Shown here in pieces: positions 1-6,110 of a DNA stretch of 7,128 nt (within the stretch, counting starts at the first letter, position 1; each line of letters opens with the position of its first letter). This DNA is from Paludibacteraceae bacterium. Lineage in GTDB: Bacteria; Bacteroidota; Bacteroidia; Bacteroidales; Paludibacteraceae. The position numbers and the translations under genes were made by a program. The notes below the pieces were generated by a model that did not search any database, was not told the DNA's origin, and saw only the letters and a program-made list of their open reading frames with translations. The stretch lies in assembly GCA_947445425.1 (NCBI GenBank), contig CANFFA010000114.1, positions 1 to 7,128 on the forward strand, written 5' to 3'.

Positions 1-83
1 CCTACTAATTCTATAGTATATAAATTATTTAAAACTTTATCTTTAAATAAAGGTAAAAACCATTAAATTTAAAATCATAAATT

Positions 84-1220
84 ATGTCTAATTTCTCTTT
101 GCCACAGGCTAATTTATTCTTAAATACAGTTTTAGCAGATGGTGTAACCTTAAACATGGCTCTATATTTGGCCTCAAGACACCACAATGAAACATAGGTA
201 AAGGGTGGTTTTATCCAATTTGATAAATTACCATTTTTAAAATGTGATTTGACTGATAAAATTATGTCATTTACCTCTTTGAAAGTAGGTCAAATGGATG
301 TAAATTATGGTGATGCGCACTTCCGTCGTTCAGATGGTGGACATACCCTTTACAATCCATTCATGGAAAACTACATTATGGATGACTTTGCTACTGAAGT
401 TGGTGGTGAAGCAGATTTCTATTACAAAGGTATACTTGGAGTTTTATCGGTTACAAACGGACAATTGAATCCTAACCAAGTAGCAATTGATAAAGTAGCC
501 AACCCAAGCTCAAATGGATTAAATAATCCAGCATATATTGCAAAATTAGGTTATGACAAACAATTGACAGAACAATTGCGTGTTCGTTTAACTGGTTCTG
601 TGTATTACACTGCTGGTGCAGTTAGAACTACTTTATTTGCTGGTGACCGCACAGGTTCTAACTATTCTGGTGTTATGTCTAACACTTCTGGTCATACAAC
701 CTTTACAAACGGACGCTACAATCCAGGATTAACGGATAAATTGACAACTAGTATGGTAAATTTATTTGTGAAATACAAACCAATGGAGTGGTTGGCAGTT
801 GAATCTTTCAGTACTTACGAAATGGCAAAAGGTCGTGATTCAAAAGAATTAGTAGAAAGAGCTGCAACCCAAATTGCATCTGACTTAGTAATCCGTTTTG
901 GTAAAGAAGAAAACTTCTTTGTAGGTGCACGTTATAACAAAGTGGATGCAGATGTAGCAGCAGTAACAGCAGTAACTGCAGTACCTTATACATTAAATGC
1001 TGCTAATGGTCAAATTACAGGTAAAACGGCTGTTGCCGCAACACCAGCAACTGCCATCGGCATTGACCGTATAGCAGTCAGTGCAGGTTGGTTCTTGACT
1101 AAAAATGTAATGGCAAAAGTTTAGTATGTTAAACAAAATTATACTGGCTTCCCAGTAGGAAACATGAACAATGGAGCACAATTCAGCGGCCTAACTGCTC
1201 AAGCAGTAATTGGTTTCTAA
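84..1220 (+). pseudogene. Decayed outer-membrane porin (Bacteroidota porin family), two in-frame TAG stops
   Basis: One reading frame from ATG 84 to TAA 1218-1220 (378 sense-length codons) carries family landmarks throughout: SNFSLPQANL, LADGVTLNM, YLASRHHNET, VKGGFIQFDKLPF, VNYGDAHFRRSDGG, NPFMENYIMDDF, TEVGGE, RFGKEENFFVGARYN, AGWFLTKN, and a C-terminal strand ending in phenylalanine (AVIGF), the usual barrel-insertion signal. The frame is broken by TAG at 195-197, where relatives as I remember them have an aromatic residue (ETxVKGG), and by TAG at 1122-1124, where relatives have Glu (xYVKQ). There is no frameshift between 84 and 1220. The longest uninterrupted piece, from TTG 249 to 1124 (291 codons), has neither signal peptide nor final strand, so it should not be taken as a working gene. 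The expected signal peptide and first 60 or so residues are not recognisable before 84, where the same frame has TAA at 48-50, 54-56 and 78-80; remnants may reach the left edge. An intact member would form a beta-barrel channel in the outer membrane. The porin assignment comes from recognised motifs, not a search. Confidence 0.8.
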
Positions 1221-1243
1221 AAAATTGCATCTTGTAAAAAAAT

Positions 1244-1282
1244 AAAAAAACCGGCAAGATCGAAAGACTTGCCGGTTTTTTT
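1244..1282 (+). terminator. Rho-independent terminator after the porin pseudogene
   Basis: An 8-bp stem CCGGCAAG (1251-1258) / CTTGCCGG (1268-1275) is extended by a TC/GA pair closing a GAAA tetraloop (1262-1265), with A1259 bulged. It is preceded by seven A (1244-1250) and followed by seven T (1276-1282). It sits 24 bases past the original porin stop codon. The A and T tracts are symmetric, so it could also act on the minus strand. An upstream ATG at 1269 lies inside this hairpin and is therefore not a believable start for the next gene. Confidence 0.92.
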
Positions 1283-1310
1283 GTACAAAATAAAACGATA
1301 TATTAAGTAT

Positions 1311-1928
1311 ATGAAAAGATTGGTAGTACTTGTGGTCATTTGTTTAGCACTTCAAAATATTAAGGCAGAAACCTTGGTAAGTGTTGAAATACAAAAAAAT
1401 AGCACCATTAGCATAAAAGGAAGTACCAATCTGATTAACTTTCAACTCGTACAATCGAGCGAAAATCTACCCAACCGGAACTTTAGCATTAGTGGAAATC
1501 AAGTACAAAACAAATTCATGCTGGGTGAACATACAATTCCCTTGGCCGTAAAAGGTTTTACATCCGATAATATCATGGCTATAAGGGACTTTTTAAAGCT
1601 TATAAAAGCCAAAGAGTATCCTATTATCCTAATACACATTATATCCTTTGAAACAGGAGCACAAAAAGAAAAAGAGCTATCTGGTAAAACAATTGCAACC
1701 GTGAATTTAAACATTACGGGTATTAGCAAACAATACCTTATCCCCATTGATACCAAACAGATTGGTGATCAGCTTATATTAAAAGGTTCCAAACACATCA
1801 GCATACGTGATTTTAGCCTTATACCGCCTGTAGAAATGCTGGGTTTACTTAAAGTGAGCGAATGGATAGACATCCAATTCGATATCCATTGTAAAATAAA
1901 TGCTTTGAAAATGGTGGCAATAAAGTAA
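1311..1928 (+). CDS. Secreted YceI-like domain protein
   Basis: This 205-residue protein most likely belongs to the YceI family (lipocalin-like barrels that bind isoprenoid or other long lipids in the periplasm); its ligand is unknown. Residues 1-19 form a typical signal peptide (KR, then a hydrophobic run, ending NIKA before E20), so the mature protein is about 186 residues, normal for the family. YceI-like landmarks in order are GSTN (37-40), PLAVKGFTSDN..A..DFLKLIKAKEYP (77-104), the ITGISK strand (135-140, compare the family's G-x-T/S-K), LKGSKHISIRDFSLIPP (157-173) and the final WIDIQFDI strand. ATG 1311 is chosen over in-frame ATG 1269 because the latter lies in a terminator hairpin and would bury the signal peptide behind 14 residues. 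No clear ribosome binding site or TAnnTTTG promoter is visible, although the preceding terminator implies its own promoter. It converges on rpsT. The family call rests on motif pattern and length; the N-terminal half is divergent. Confidence 0.75.
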   Translation: MKRLVVLVVICLALQNIKAETLVSVEIQKNSTISIKGSTNLINFQLVQSSENLPNRNFSISGNQVQNKFMLGEHTIPLAVKGFTSDNIMAIRDFLKLIKAKEYPIILIHIISFETGAQKEKELSGKTIATVNLNITGISKQYLIPIDTKQIGDQLILKGSKHISIRDFSLIPPVEMLGLLKVSEWIDIQFDIHCKINALKMVAIK

Positions 1929-1965
1929 TTTTAAATAGTTGGACATAAATAATCGACAATTTGTG

Positions 1966-2116
1966 GAACGCAAATTCCGAAAATTAACGCAAATAAAGAT
2001 AATTGCTTTTTTACTGGAGATAAATAATAGTGTTTTTGACTGTTAATAAATTTTTGATTGTACAATCCTGCGATTTATTTGTTTTTGATTTGCGAAAATT
2101 TGCGGAATTTGCGTTC
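1966..2116. repeat. Inverted-repeat element, 29-base arms
   Basis: The left arm (1966-1994) begins GAACGCAAATTCCG and the right arm (2088-2116) is its reverse complement, matching at 26 of 29 positions, the outer 14 without mismatch. Each arm contains GCG/CGC-like cores spaced 9 and 10 bases apart, in mirror order in the two arms. About 93 bases of AT-rich, non-coding sequence lie between. The element occupies most of the gap between the convergent YceI-like gene and rpsT, outside the rpsT terminator. It looks like a short interspersed palindromic repeat. Multiple genomic copies are inferred, not seen, since only one is present here. Confidence 0.6.
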
Positions 2117-2140
2117 TAAAAAAGACAAAATATTAGACGC

Positions 2141-2172
2141 AAAAAAATACCCCTCTCCAGAAGGAAAGGGGC
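2141..2172 (-). terminator. Rho-independent terminator of the tRNA-Glu/rpsT unit
   Basis: Read on the minus strand, a stem CCCCTTTCC (2171-2163) / GGAGAGGGG (2158-2150) with one mismatched pair and a 4-base loop is followed by TATTTTTTT (2149-2141). It lies 29 bases past the rpsT stop codon. There is no T tract on the plus-strand side, so it serves rpsT and not the YceI-like gene. Confidence 0.88.
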
Positions 2173-2200
2173 ATTTCATATAATATATTAACAAGAGCAA

Positions 2201-2455
2201 TTATGCCAATTTGTTCACATAAATAGCTAACTTCGATTTTAAGTTGCTTGCTTTATTTTTGTGAATGATATTCTTTTTAGCTAATTTATCTAACATTGCA
2301 CTAATTTTAGGCAACATTTCAATTGCAACAACTTTATCAACTGTAGCACGAAATTTACGAACCGCGTTACGAGCTGTTTTAGCATAATAACGGTTGTGTA
2401 ATTTTTTCTTGTCAGCTTGACGAATTCTTTTGATAGATGATTTATGATTTGCCAT
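2201..2455 (-). CDS. rpsT: 30S ribosomal protein bS20
   Basis: This 84-residue, strongly basic protein is the small-subunit protein bS20, which binds 16S rRNA in the body of the 30S subunit and helps its assembly. The N-terminus [22 protein letters not shown] is the family signature, followed by [14 protein letters not shown] and a lysine-rich C-terminal helix ([17 protein letters not shown]). The length is normal (family about 85-90). ATG 2455-2453 is preceded by AAGG at suitable spacing (AAGGTTGCA then ATG), a modest ribosome binding site. tRNA-Glu lies 42 bases upstream on the same strand with no terminator or TAnnTTTG between, so both probably share a transcript that ends at the hairpin at 2141-2172. 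Whether bS20 represses its own translation, as in E. coli, cannot be judged here. Confidence 0.97.
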   Translation of the reverse strand: MANHKSSIKRIRQADKKKLHNRYYAKTARNAVRKFRATVDKVVAIEMLPKISAMLDKLAKKNIIHKNKASNLKSKLAIYVNKLA

Positions 2456-2497
2456 TGCAACCTTATTTTTAATGCTAAATGAATTTCTTTTTTTCTG

Positions 2498-2569
2498 TAG
2501 CCCATAGGGGAGTCGAACCCCTCTTTCCAGGATGAAAACCTGATGTCCTAACCGATAGACGAATGGGCC
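2498..2569 (-). tRNA. tRNA-Glu (anticodon UUC)
   Basis: The minus strand folds into a complete cloverleaf of 72 bases: acceptor GGCCCAT / ATGGGCT with one G-U pair, D arm GTCT / GGAC, anticodon stem TCAGG / CCTGG around loop TTTTCAT (anticodon TTC, decoding GAA and GAG), a 4-base variable loop, T stem AGGGG / CCCCT around TTCGACT, and discriminator A. The 3' CCA is not encoded (ACAG follows), so it must be added by nucleotidyltransferase. The gene stands between its own promoter and rpsT and is likely cut from a tRNA-mRNA precursor. Confidence 0.97.
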
Positions 2570-2571
2570 AT

Positions 2572-2589
2572 GAAGTGTTTAAATACTTC
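2572..2589. repeat. 18-base near-palindrome directly 5' of tRNA-Glu
   Basis: GAAGTGTTTAAATACTTC is self-complementary except for one symmetric mismatch pair. In the tRNA precursor it sits two bases before the mature 5' end, so it could fold next to the RNase P cut site. A role is inferred from position only. Confidence 0.45.
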
Positions 2590-2628
2590 GTGGCTGCAAT
2601 GAACGTTTGTTCGTTTCAATTGCGAGTG

Positions 2629-2659
2629 CAAATGTACTGCTTATTTTTATACTAGCAAA
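2629..2659 (-). promoter_or_regulatory. Bacteroidota-type promoter for tRNA-Glu and rpsT
   Basis: On the minus strand, TTTG (2659-2656) and TACATTTG (2636-2629) are separated by 19 bases, matching the TTTG / TAnnTTTG -33/-7 layout of the Bacteroidota housekeeping sigma factor. Transcription would begin near 2622, about 50 bases before the tRNA. No other such match lies between tRNA-Glu and rpsT. Confidence 0.7.
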
Positions 2660-2773
2660 TACTTTTGAAGAATATTTTGTAAATATTTTATAAAGCCTTA
2701 ATTATTAGCCAATAAAATTAATTTAAAATAATGCAGATACACTATTTTTAAACCTTAAGCTGGTAAATAGTGT

Positions 2774-2781
2774 TACTTTTG
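2774..2781 (+). promoter_or_regulatory. Possible -7 promoter element of recO
   Basis: TACTTTTG matches the TAnnTTTG consensus 19 bases before the recO start, which would give a leader of only about a dozen bases. No good -33 element is seen at the right distance, so support is partial. Confidence 0.45.
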
Positions 2782-2800
2782 TAGCTTTAATACCTATATT

Positions 2801-3523
2801 ATGCACCAAAAAACCACTGGGATTGTACTTCATACTATAAAACACAAAGATTCGGCAACAATAGTTACCGTTTATACGCATCAATTTGGAAGGGTATCCT
2901 ACTTAGTACATGGTGTGAATAAAAAAAAGGCAGTTGTACGGTCCGCCTATTTGCAAGCATTGTCCATTATAGAAATTGATGTCTTTCACAACACTAAAAA
3001 AAGCATTCAACAAATAAAGGACCTCCATACTGCCTATAGCTTTATAGGTATTCCTTATGATCCCATCAAAAATGCATTGGCACTATTTATTGCCGAAATC
3101 CTCTATAGAAGTCTTAAACAGACAGAACCTGATAAAAATTTATTTTTATTTCTCGAAAACGCCATTCAACAATTGGATCATTGCGAAATTGGTATTTCCA
3201 ATTTTCATTTGGTATTTATGGTTAAACTTTCCCGTTTTTTAGGTTTTGCTCCCAATGTAGAAAAAACTGAAAATCACTATTTTGATTTAATGAATGGGGT
3301 TTTTCTAGCCCAAAAACCATTACACTCACATTATTTAATACAAGAAGTGACAGCTGACTTAGCCTCTTTGCTGCGTGTAGACTTTAGTACAATGGATGAA
3401 TTACAAATGGGTCGTCAAAAAAGAGTAAAATTACTAGAGAGTTTAGTGGAATATTATCGACTTCATGTACCAGAGTTTCATGGGCTACATTCACTAGCGG
3501 TTTTGCAGAGTTTATTTGACTAA
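2801..3523 (+). CDS. recO: DNA repair protein RecO
   Basis: This 240-residue protein is RecO, which acts with RecR to load RecA onto SSB-coated single-stranded DNA and anneals complementary strands in the RecFOR gap-repair pathway. The N-terminal OB-fold (about residues 1-80) starts in family style: TTGIVLHTIKHKDSATIVTVYT, then FGRVSYLVHGVNKKK and QALSIIEIDVF. The helical domain follows with the typical AEILYRSLK (98-106), the F.LVFMVKLSRFLGFAPN segment (135-152), FDLMNGVF (161-168) and the C-terminal LVEYYRLHVPEFHGLHSL (215-232). There is a single cysteine (C128), so the zinc-binding module of some RecO proteins is absent. Length is normal. ATG 2801 is preceded by a TAnnTTTG match. recO is divergent from tRNA-Glu/rpsT across a 231-base spacer. 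Confidence 0.95.
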   Translation: MHQKTTGIVLHTIKHKDSATIVTVYTHQFGRVSYLVHGVNKKKAVVRSAYLQALSIIEIDVFHNTKKSIQQIKDLHTAYSFIGIPYDPIKNALALFIAEILYRSLKQTEPDKNLFLFLENAIQQLDHCEIGISNFHLVFMVKLSRFLGFAPNVEKTENHYFDLMNGVFLAQKPLHSHYLIQEVTADLASLLRVDFSTMDELQMGRQKRVKLLESLVEYYRLHVPEFHGLHSLAVLQSLFD

Positions 3524-3528
3524 AAAAT

Positions 3529-3565
3529 AATGTGCCTATATTTTAAAATCAATCATTGGCACATT
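3529..3565 (+). terminator. Weak hairpin after recO
   Basis: AATGTGCC (3529-3536) pairs with GGCACATT (3558-3565) in an 8-bp stem starting 5 bases past the recO stop. The 21-base loop contains the palindrome ATTTTAAAAT. What follows is AT-rich but not a clean T run, so this may be an imperfect terminator or a stabilising 3' structure. Confidence 0.4.
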
Positions 3566-3566
3566 G

Positions 3567-3592
3567 GCATATTATTTAATTAGCATATTATT
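3567..3592. repeat. Direct repeat of 10 bases
   Basis: GCATATTATT occurs at 3567-3576 and 3583-3592, 16 bases apart start to start. With low base complexity this may be chance, but it lies beside other repeats in the same spacer. Confidence 0.4.
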
Positions 3593-3604
3593 CATCTCTT
3601 CATA

Positions 3605-3629
3605 AGTTCTCAACATCTTGTTGAAAACT
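3605..3629. repeat. Inverted repeat of DnaA-box-like half-sites
   Basis: AGTTCTCAACA (3605-3615) and TGTTGAAAACT (3619-3629) are inverted copies with one mismatch across a 3-base spacer. Each arm contains a CAACA core also present in the TTATCAACA sites at 3817-3825 and 3938-3946. It could be a protein-binding site or an RNA hairpin. Confidence 0.5.
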
Positions 3630-3793
3630 ATTTGAAAAGATTGGAAAGAAATATTAAAACTTAATTTGCATAATTCAAAACTTAAACCATACGAGCAGCT
3701 TATTTACATAAGCAAATTAGTTAACAATTTTCTTACAATTAGTTTTTAACCGCATATTGAGAGTTATCAGCACAAGCATTCATAAAAACTTTC

Positions 3794-3801
3794 TAACTTT
3801 G
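3794..3801 (+). promoter_or_regulatory. Possible -7 element upstream of nadA
   Basis: TAACTTTG fully matches TAnnTTTG. It is the only full match on the plus strand that I found in the recO-nadA spacer. Transcription from it would give a leader of over 200 bases before nadA. No convincing -33 TTG is found at the usual distance, so the assignment is tentative. Confidence 0.35.
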
Positions 3802-4020
3802 CAGTTATAAACAAGATGTTGATAAAGTTTATAAATATGCTATTAATCAATAGAATATATAAAATTATTTTGTTGATATCAATCTATTTAAACTGAATAA
3901 AGTTTTTCACAAGCTTTTAACTAAAAAGTTTTCAGGCTTATCAACACCCTATTATACTCTTTATAAAGTTTTTTATAAAATTAAAAGAATAATATTAATA
4001 TAGTTTTGAAAAATCAAAAA

Positions 4021-4986
4021 ATGGATAAAATCGTTTATAATCGTTTTGAAAAACCTTTGAATAAAACGCAATTGATTGAAGCCATCAATCAACTCAAAAA
4101 AGAAAAGAATGCTGTAATCATGGCGCATTATTATCAAATGGGTGATATACAGGATATAGCCGATAATGTAGGCGACAGTTTGGCATTGGCACAATGGGCA
4201 GCGAAAACAGAAGCGGACATCATTGTGCTTTGTGGCGTACATTTTATGGGAGAAACAGCCAAAATCCTTTCTCCAAGCAAAAAAGTATTGATTCCTGATT
4301 TGAATGCTGGTTGTTCTTTGGCCGATAGTTGTCCTGCGGATGCGTTTGAGGCATTTACCAAGGCACACCCCGACCATACGGTTATTTCTTATGTTAATAC
4401 CACAGCGGCCGTTAAAGCGCTAACGGATGTAGTTGTGACTTCCACCAATGCTAAAAAGATAGTGGATTCATTCCCCAAAGATGCGAAACTTATTTTTGGT
4501 CCTGACCGAAATCTTGGAAATTATATCAACAGTGTAACCGGTCGTACCATGTTATTATGGGACGGAGCCTGCCATGTACACGAGCAATTCTCTGTTGAAA
4601 AGTTGGTGAAACTTAAATCTGAAAATCCAGATGCTTTTATTTTGGCACATCCAGAATGTAAACAAACTGTATTGATCATGGCCGATTTTATTGGTAGTAC
4701 ACAAGCTTTGTTGAATTATGCAACCGCCTCTGATAAACAATCCTTTATAGTAGCTACAGAAAGCGGTATTTTGCACGAAATGCAAAAACAAAACCCTAAT
4801 AAGGCGTTTATTCCTGTACCACCCAATGATAGTACTTGTGCTTGTAATGAGTGTAATTTTATGCGTTTGAATACTTTACAAAAGTTATATGATTGTTTAA
4901 AGAATGAAACACCCGAAATTTTAATTGATGCAGAATTAAGAGAAAAAGCAGTGAAACCAATCTTGAGGATGTTGGAGTTGAGTTAA
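4021..4986 (+). CDS. nadA: Quinolinate synthase A
   Basis: This 321-residue enzyme condenses iminoaspartate with dihydroxyacetone phosphate to form quinolinate in de novo NAD synthesis, using an oxygen-sensitive [4Fe-4S] cluster in the cytoplasm. Visible features in order are the substrate-binding AHYYQ (35-39), D..GDSL.LA (48-57), [15 protein letters not shown] (69-83), first cluster cysteine C98 in [19 protein letters not shown] (159-169), [15 protein letters not shown] (174-188), second ligand C213 in [13 protein letters not shown] (246-254) and the C-terminal CACNEC (273-278), whose last cysteine (C278, followed by NFMRLN) is the likely third ligand. The C-terminal motif is CxCxxC, whereas E. 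coli NadA has CxxCxxC. ATG 4021 is preferred; an in-frame TTG at 4006 would add only five residues (MKNQK). NadB and NadC partners are not in the window. The next gene starts 17 bases downstream, so read-through is likely. Confidence 0.96.
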   Translation: MDKIVYNRFEKPLNKTQLIEAINQLKKEKNAVIMAHYYQMGDIQDIADNVGDSLALAQWAAKTEADIIVLCGVHFMGETAKILSPSKKVLIPDLNAGCSLADSCPADAFEAFTKAHPDHTVISYVNTTAAVKALTDVVVTSTNAKKIVDSFPKDAKLIFGPDRNLGNYINSVTGRTMLLWDGACHVHEQFSVEKLVKLKSENPDAFILAHPECKQTVLIMADFIGSTQALLNYATASDKQSFIVATESGILHEMQKQNPNKAFIPVPPNDSTCACNECNFMRLNTLQKLYDCLKNETPEILIDAELREKAVKPILRMLELS

Positions 4987-5005
4987 ATTTTATAAATTAT
5001 AAAAT
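4987..5005. promoter_or_regulatory. 19-base all-AT palindrome filling the nadA/next-gene gap
   Basis: ATTTTATAA and TTATAAAAT are exact inverted copies around a single central A. The site begins right after the nadA stop and ends on the AT of the next ATG. It could be an operator-like DNA site, or an RNA hairpin (7-bp stem, 5-base loop) masking the next start codon. Function is unproven. Confidence 0.45.
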
Positions 5006-5477
5006 GAAAAAAATATTTGCTATTGTATTTTTTTTAAATATCACTTGTTATACTATTTATGCACAGTCTAATATGTTATTAATAGGACCTACTTTGCATT
5101 ATAATATTGGAGGTGGGGTGAAAAATATAGTTTATGGACTCGAAGTTTCGTATTGGACTATGGATTTTTATTCGAGGAATCCTGCAATCGGTTTAGATTG
5201 TGGAATTGAATTTGAAGGCTCAAAAACAAGGTTATATACTGAATTTCAATCTGGAGTATTTTTTGGAGCTTCAGTTGGTTATGTATGTCAGTTTGGTGAA
5301 CAGTATGAATGTAGTGGTTTTCAAGGTTCAATATGGGGAGCATTTTATGGAGGATTGGAATTAAGACTAAGACGATTGAATAATACTAGCTATTTTGCAC
5401 CTGGAGGGATATTAAAATTTCCATTATTTAAAAATGAGCAGCATTATAGTTTATTTGGTGATATAAACTTTATGTAA
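5004..5477 (+). CDS. Exported protein of unknown function, paralogue 1 (beta-rich, probable outer membrane or periplasm)
   Basis: I do not recognise a named family. The 157-residue product starts with a signal peptide (MKKIFAIVFF...IYA, likely cut after A20 before QSN). The mature part alternates polar and hydrophobic or aromatic residues and is rich in glycine and tyrosine, as in small outer-membrane beta-barrels: LLIGPTLHYNIG, VYGLEVSYW, CGIEFEGSK, LYTEFQSGVFFGASVGYVCQF, GFQGSIWGAFYGGLELRLR, PGGILKFPLF. All these blocks recur in the next gene, so the two are a tandem duplication. Mature cysteines are C66, C95 and C103. The C-terminus (DINFM) lacks the final aromatic that the paralogue has. 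It lies 17 bases after nadA on the same strand and may be cotranscribed, but nothing links it to NAD synthesis. Confidence 0.75.
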   Translation: MKKIFAIVFFLNITCYTIYAQSNMLLIGPTLHYNIGGGVKNIVYGLEVSYWTMDFYSRNPAIGLDCGIEFEGSKTRLYTEFQSGVFFGASVGYVCQFGEQYECSGFQGSIWGAFYGGLELRLRRLNNTSYFAPGGILKFPLFKNEQHYSLFGDINFM

Positions 5478-5528
5478 ATGGTATTCAATAATTTATTTAT
5501 AAATCAATAGAAAGCTTCTCAATTTGAT

Positions 5529-6035
5529 ATGAAATTTTTAAAACTTATAGCTTTATTTTTTTTGTTAACTATCAATGGTTCAATTATAAAATCACAATCA
5601 AATGTTTTGTTGATAGGACCGACCTTACATTATTATATTGGTAATACGCGTTATAATATTAGTGGTAGTGCCAATAAATTTGTATGGGGTATAGAAGTTT
5701 CCTATTGGAATTTAGATCATTATACGGGATTATATCCTAATTTTCCTGCCATTGGTGGAGCGCTTGGAATTGAGTTTGATGAATCAAAGAAAATTATCTA
5801 TTCTGAATTTCAATCTGGTTTATTATTAGGTGCTTCTACCGGATTGGTTTGTCAATTTGATAAAAAATTCAAATATGAAACAGCAGGTTTTCAATGGTCC
5901 ATCTGGGGAGCTGCTTTTGGTGGGATGGAATTAAGGTTTAGAATATTGGATGATATTAAATCGTTTTCACCAGGTGGTATTTTAAAAGTTCCTGTGTATT
6001 ACAAATTACAACCAAATACTAAGTTCGAATTTTAA
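5529..6035 (+). CDS. Exported protein of unknown function, paralogue 2 (beta-rich, probable outer membrane or periplasm)
   Basis: This 168-residue protein is a close relative of its upstream neighbour. It has a hydrophobic signal sequence (residues 1 to about 22, MKFLKLIALFFLLTINGSIIKS, then QSN). Shared blocks are LLIGPTLHYYIG (27-38), VWGIEVSYWNLD (52-63), PAIGGALGIEF (73-83), YSEFQSGLLLGASTGLVCQF (91-110), GFQWSIWGAAFGGMELRFR (120-138) and SPGGILKVPVYY (147-158). It has an insertion of about ten residues (around 38-50) relative to the paralogue and ends in FEF, a terminal aromatic suited to barrel insertion. Only C108 is conserved among the cysteines (matching C95). The gap to the gene before is 51 bases, with no terminator or TAnnTTTG match. 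Function unknown. Confidence 0.75.
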   Translation: MKFLKLIALFFLLTINGSIIKSQSNVLLIGPTLHYYIGNTRYNISGSANKFVWGIEVSYWNLDHYTGLYPNFPAIGGALGIEFDESKKIIYSEFQSGLLLGASTGLVCQFDKKFKYETAGFQWSIWGAAFGGMELRFRILDDIKSFSPGGILKVPVYYKLQPNTKFEF

Positions 6036-6110
6036 TATATACTTTTAAAATTGAAGTCACTTCTTAATTACTTATATACCTTATTATTAATTATTTATTA
6101 AATTTTATCA

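Larger units (their letters stand above)
3524..4020. other. AT-rich gene-free region with DnaA-box-like nonamers (origin-like or regulatory)
   Basis: No credible gene lies in these 497 bases. The stretch is richer in A and T than the genes beside it. TTATCAACA, one mismatch from the DnaA box TTATCCACA, occurs at 3817-3825 (minus) and 3938-3946 (plus). Two-mismatch relatives occur at 3607-3615, 3619-3627 (minus), 3764-3772, 3871-3879 (minus) and 3903-3911. It also holds an inverted repeat (3605-3629), a 10-base direct repeat (3567-3592) and A/T-only runs around 3850-3870 and 3961-3985. These features together resemble a bacterial origin, but in AT-rich DNA such matches arise easily and no dnaA or other origin-marking gene is in view. 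The alternative is a long nadA leader or plain spacer. Confidence 0.35.

Noticed and set aside
1..83. Coding sequence for the missing porin N-terminus
   Set aside because: All three forward frames contain stops and I could not match any peptide to the family; a short open stretch at 1-63 has no recognisable content.
249..1124. A functional 291-residue gene starting at TTG 249
   Set aside because: Family motifs continue in the same frame on both sides of the bounding stop codons, and the piece lacks a signal peptide and the last barrel strand.
195..1124. TAG reassigned to an amino acid in this genome
   Set aside because: The two TAG positions call for different residues in the family (aromatic and Glu), and none of the other genes in the window contains an in-frame TAG.
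1269..1310. Upstream in-frame ATG giving a 219-residue YceI-like protein
   Set aside because: The ATG lies within the 3' arm of a strong terminator hairpin, and the added 14 residues would precede a good signal peptide starting at 1311.
4006..4020. TTG start for nadA
   Set aside because: It adds five lysine/asparagine-rich residues without family support; ATG 4021 is the better start.
3973..4377. Minus-strand open frame of 134 residues over the nadA start
   Set aside because: It is antisense to well-conserved nadA and its translation has no protein-like pattern.
5495..5504. ATTTATAAAT palindrome between the two paralogues as an operator
   Set aside because: A 10-base A/T-only palindrome is expected by chance in DNA this AT-rich.
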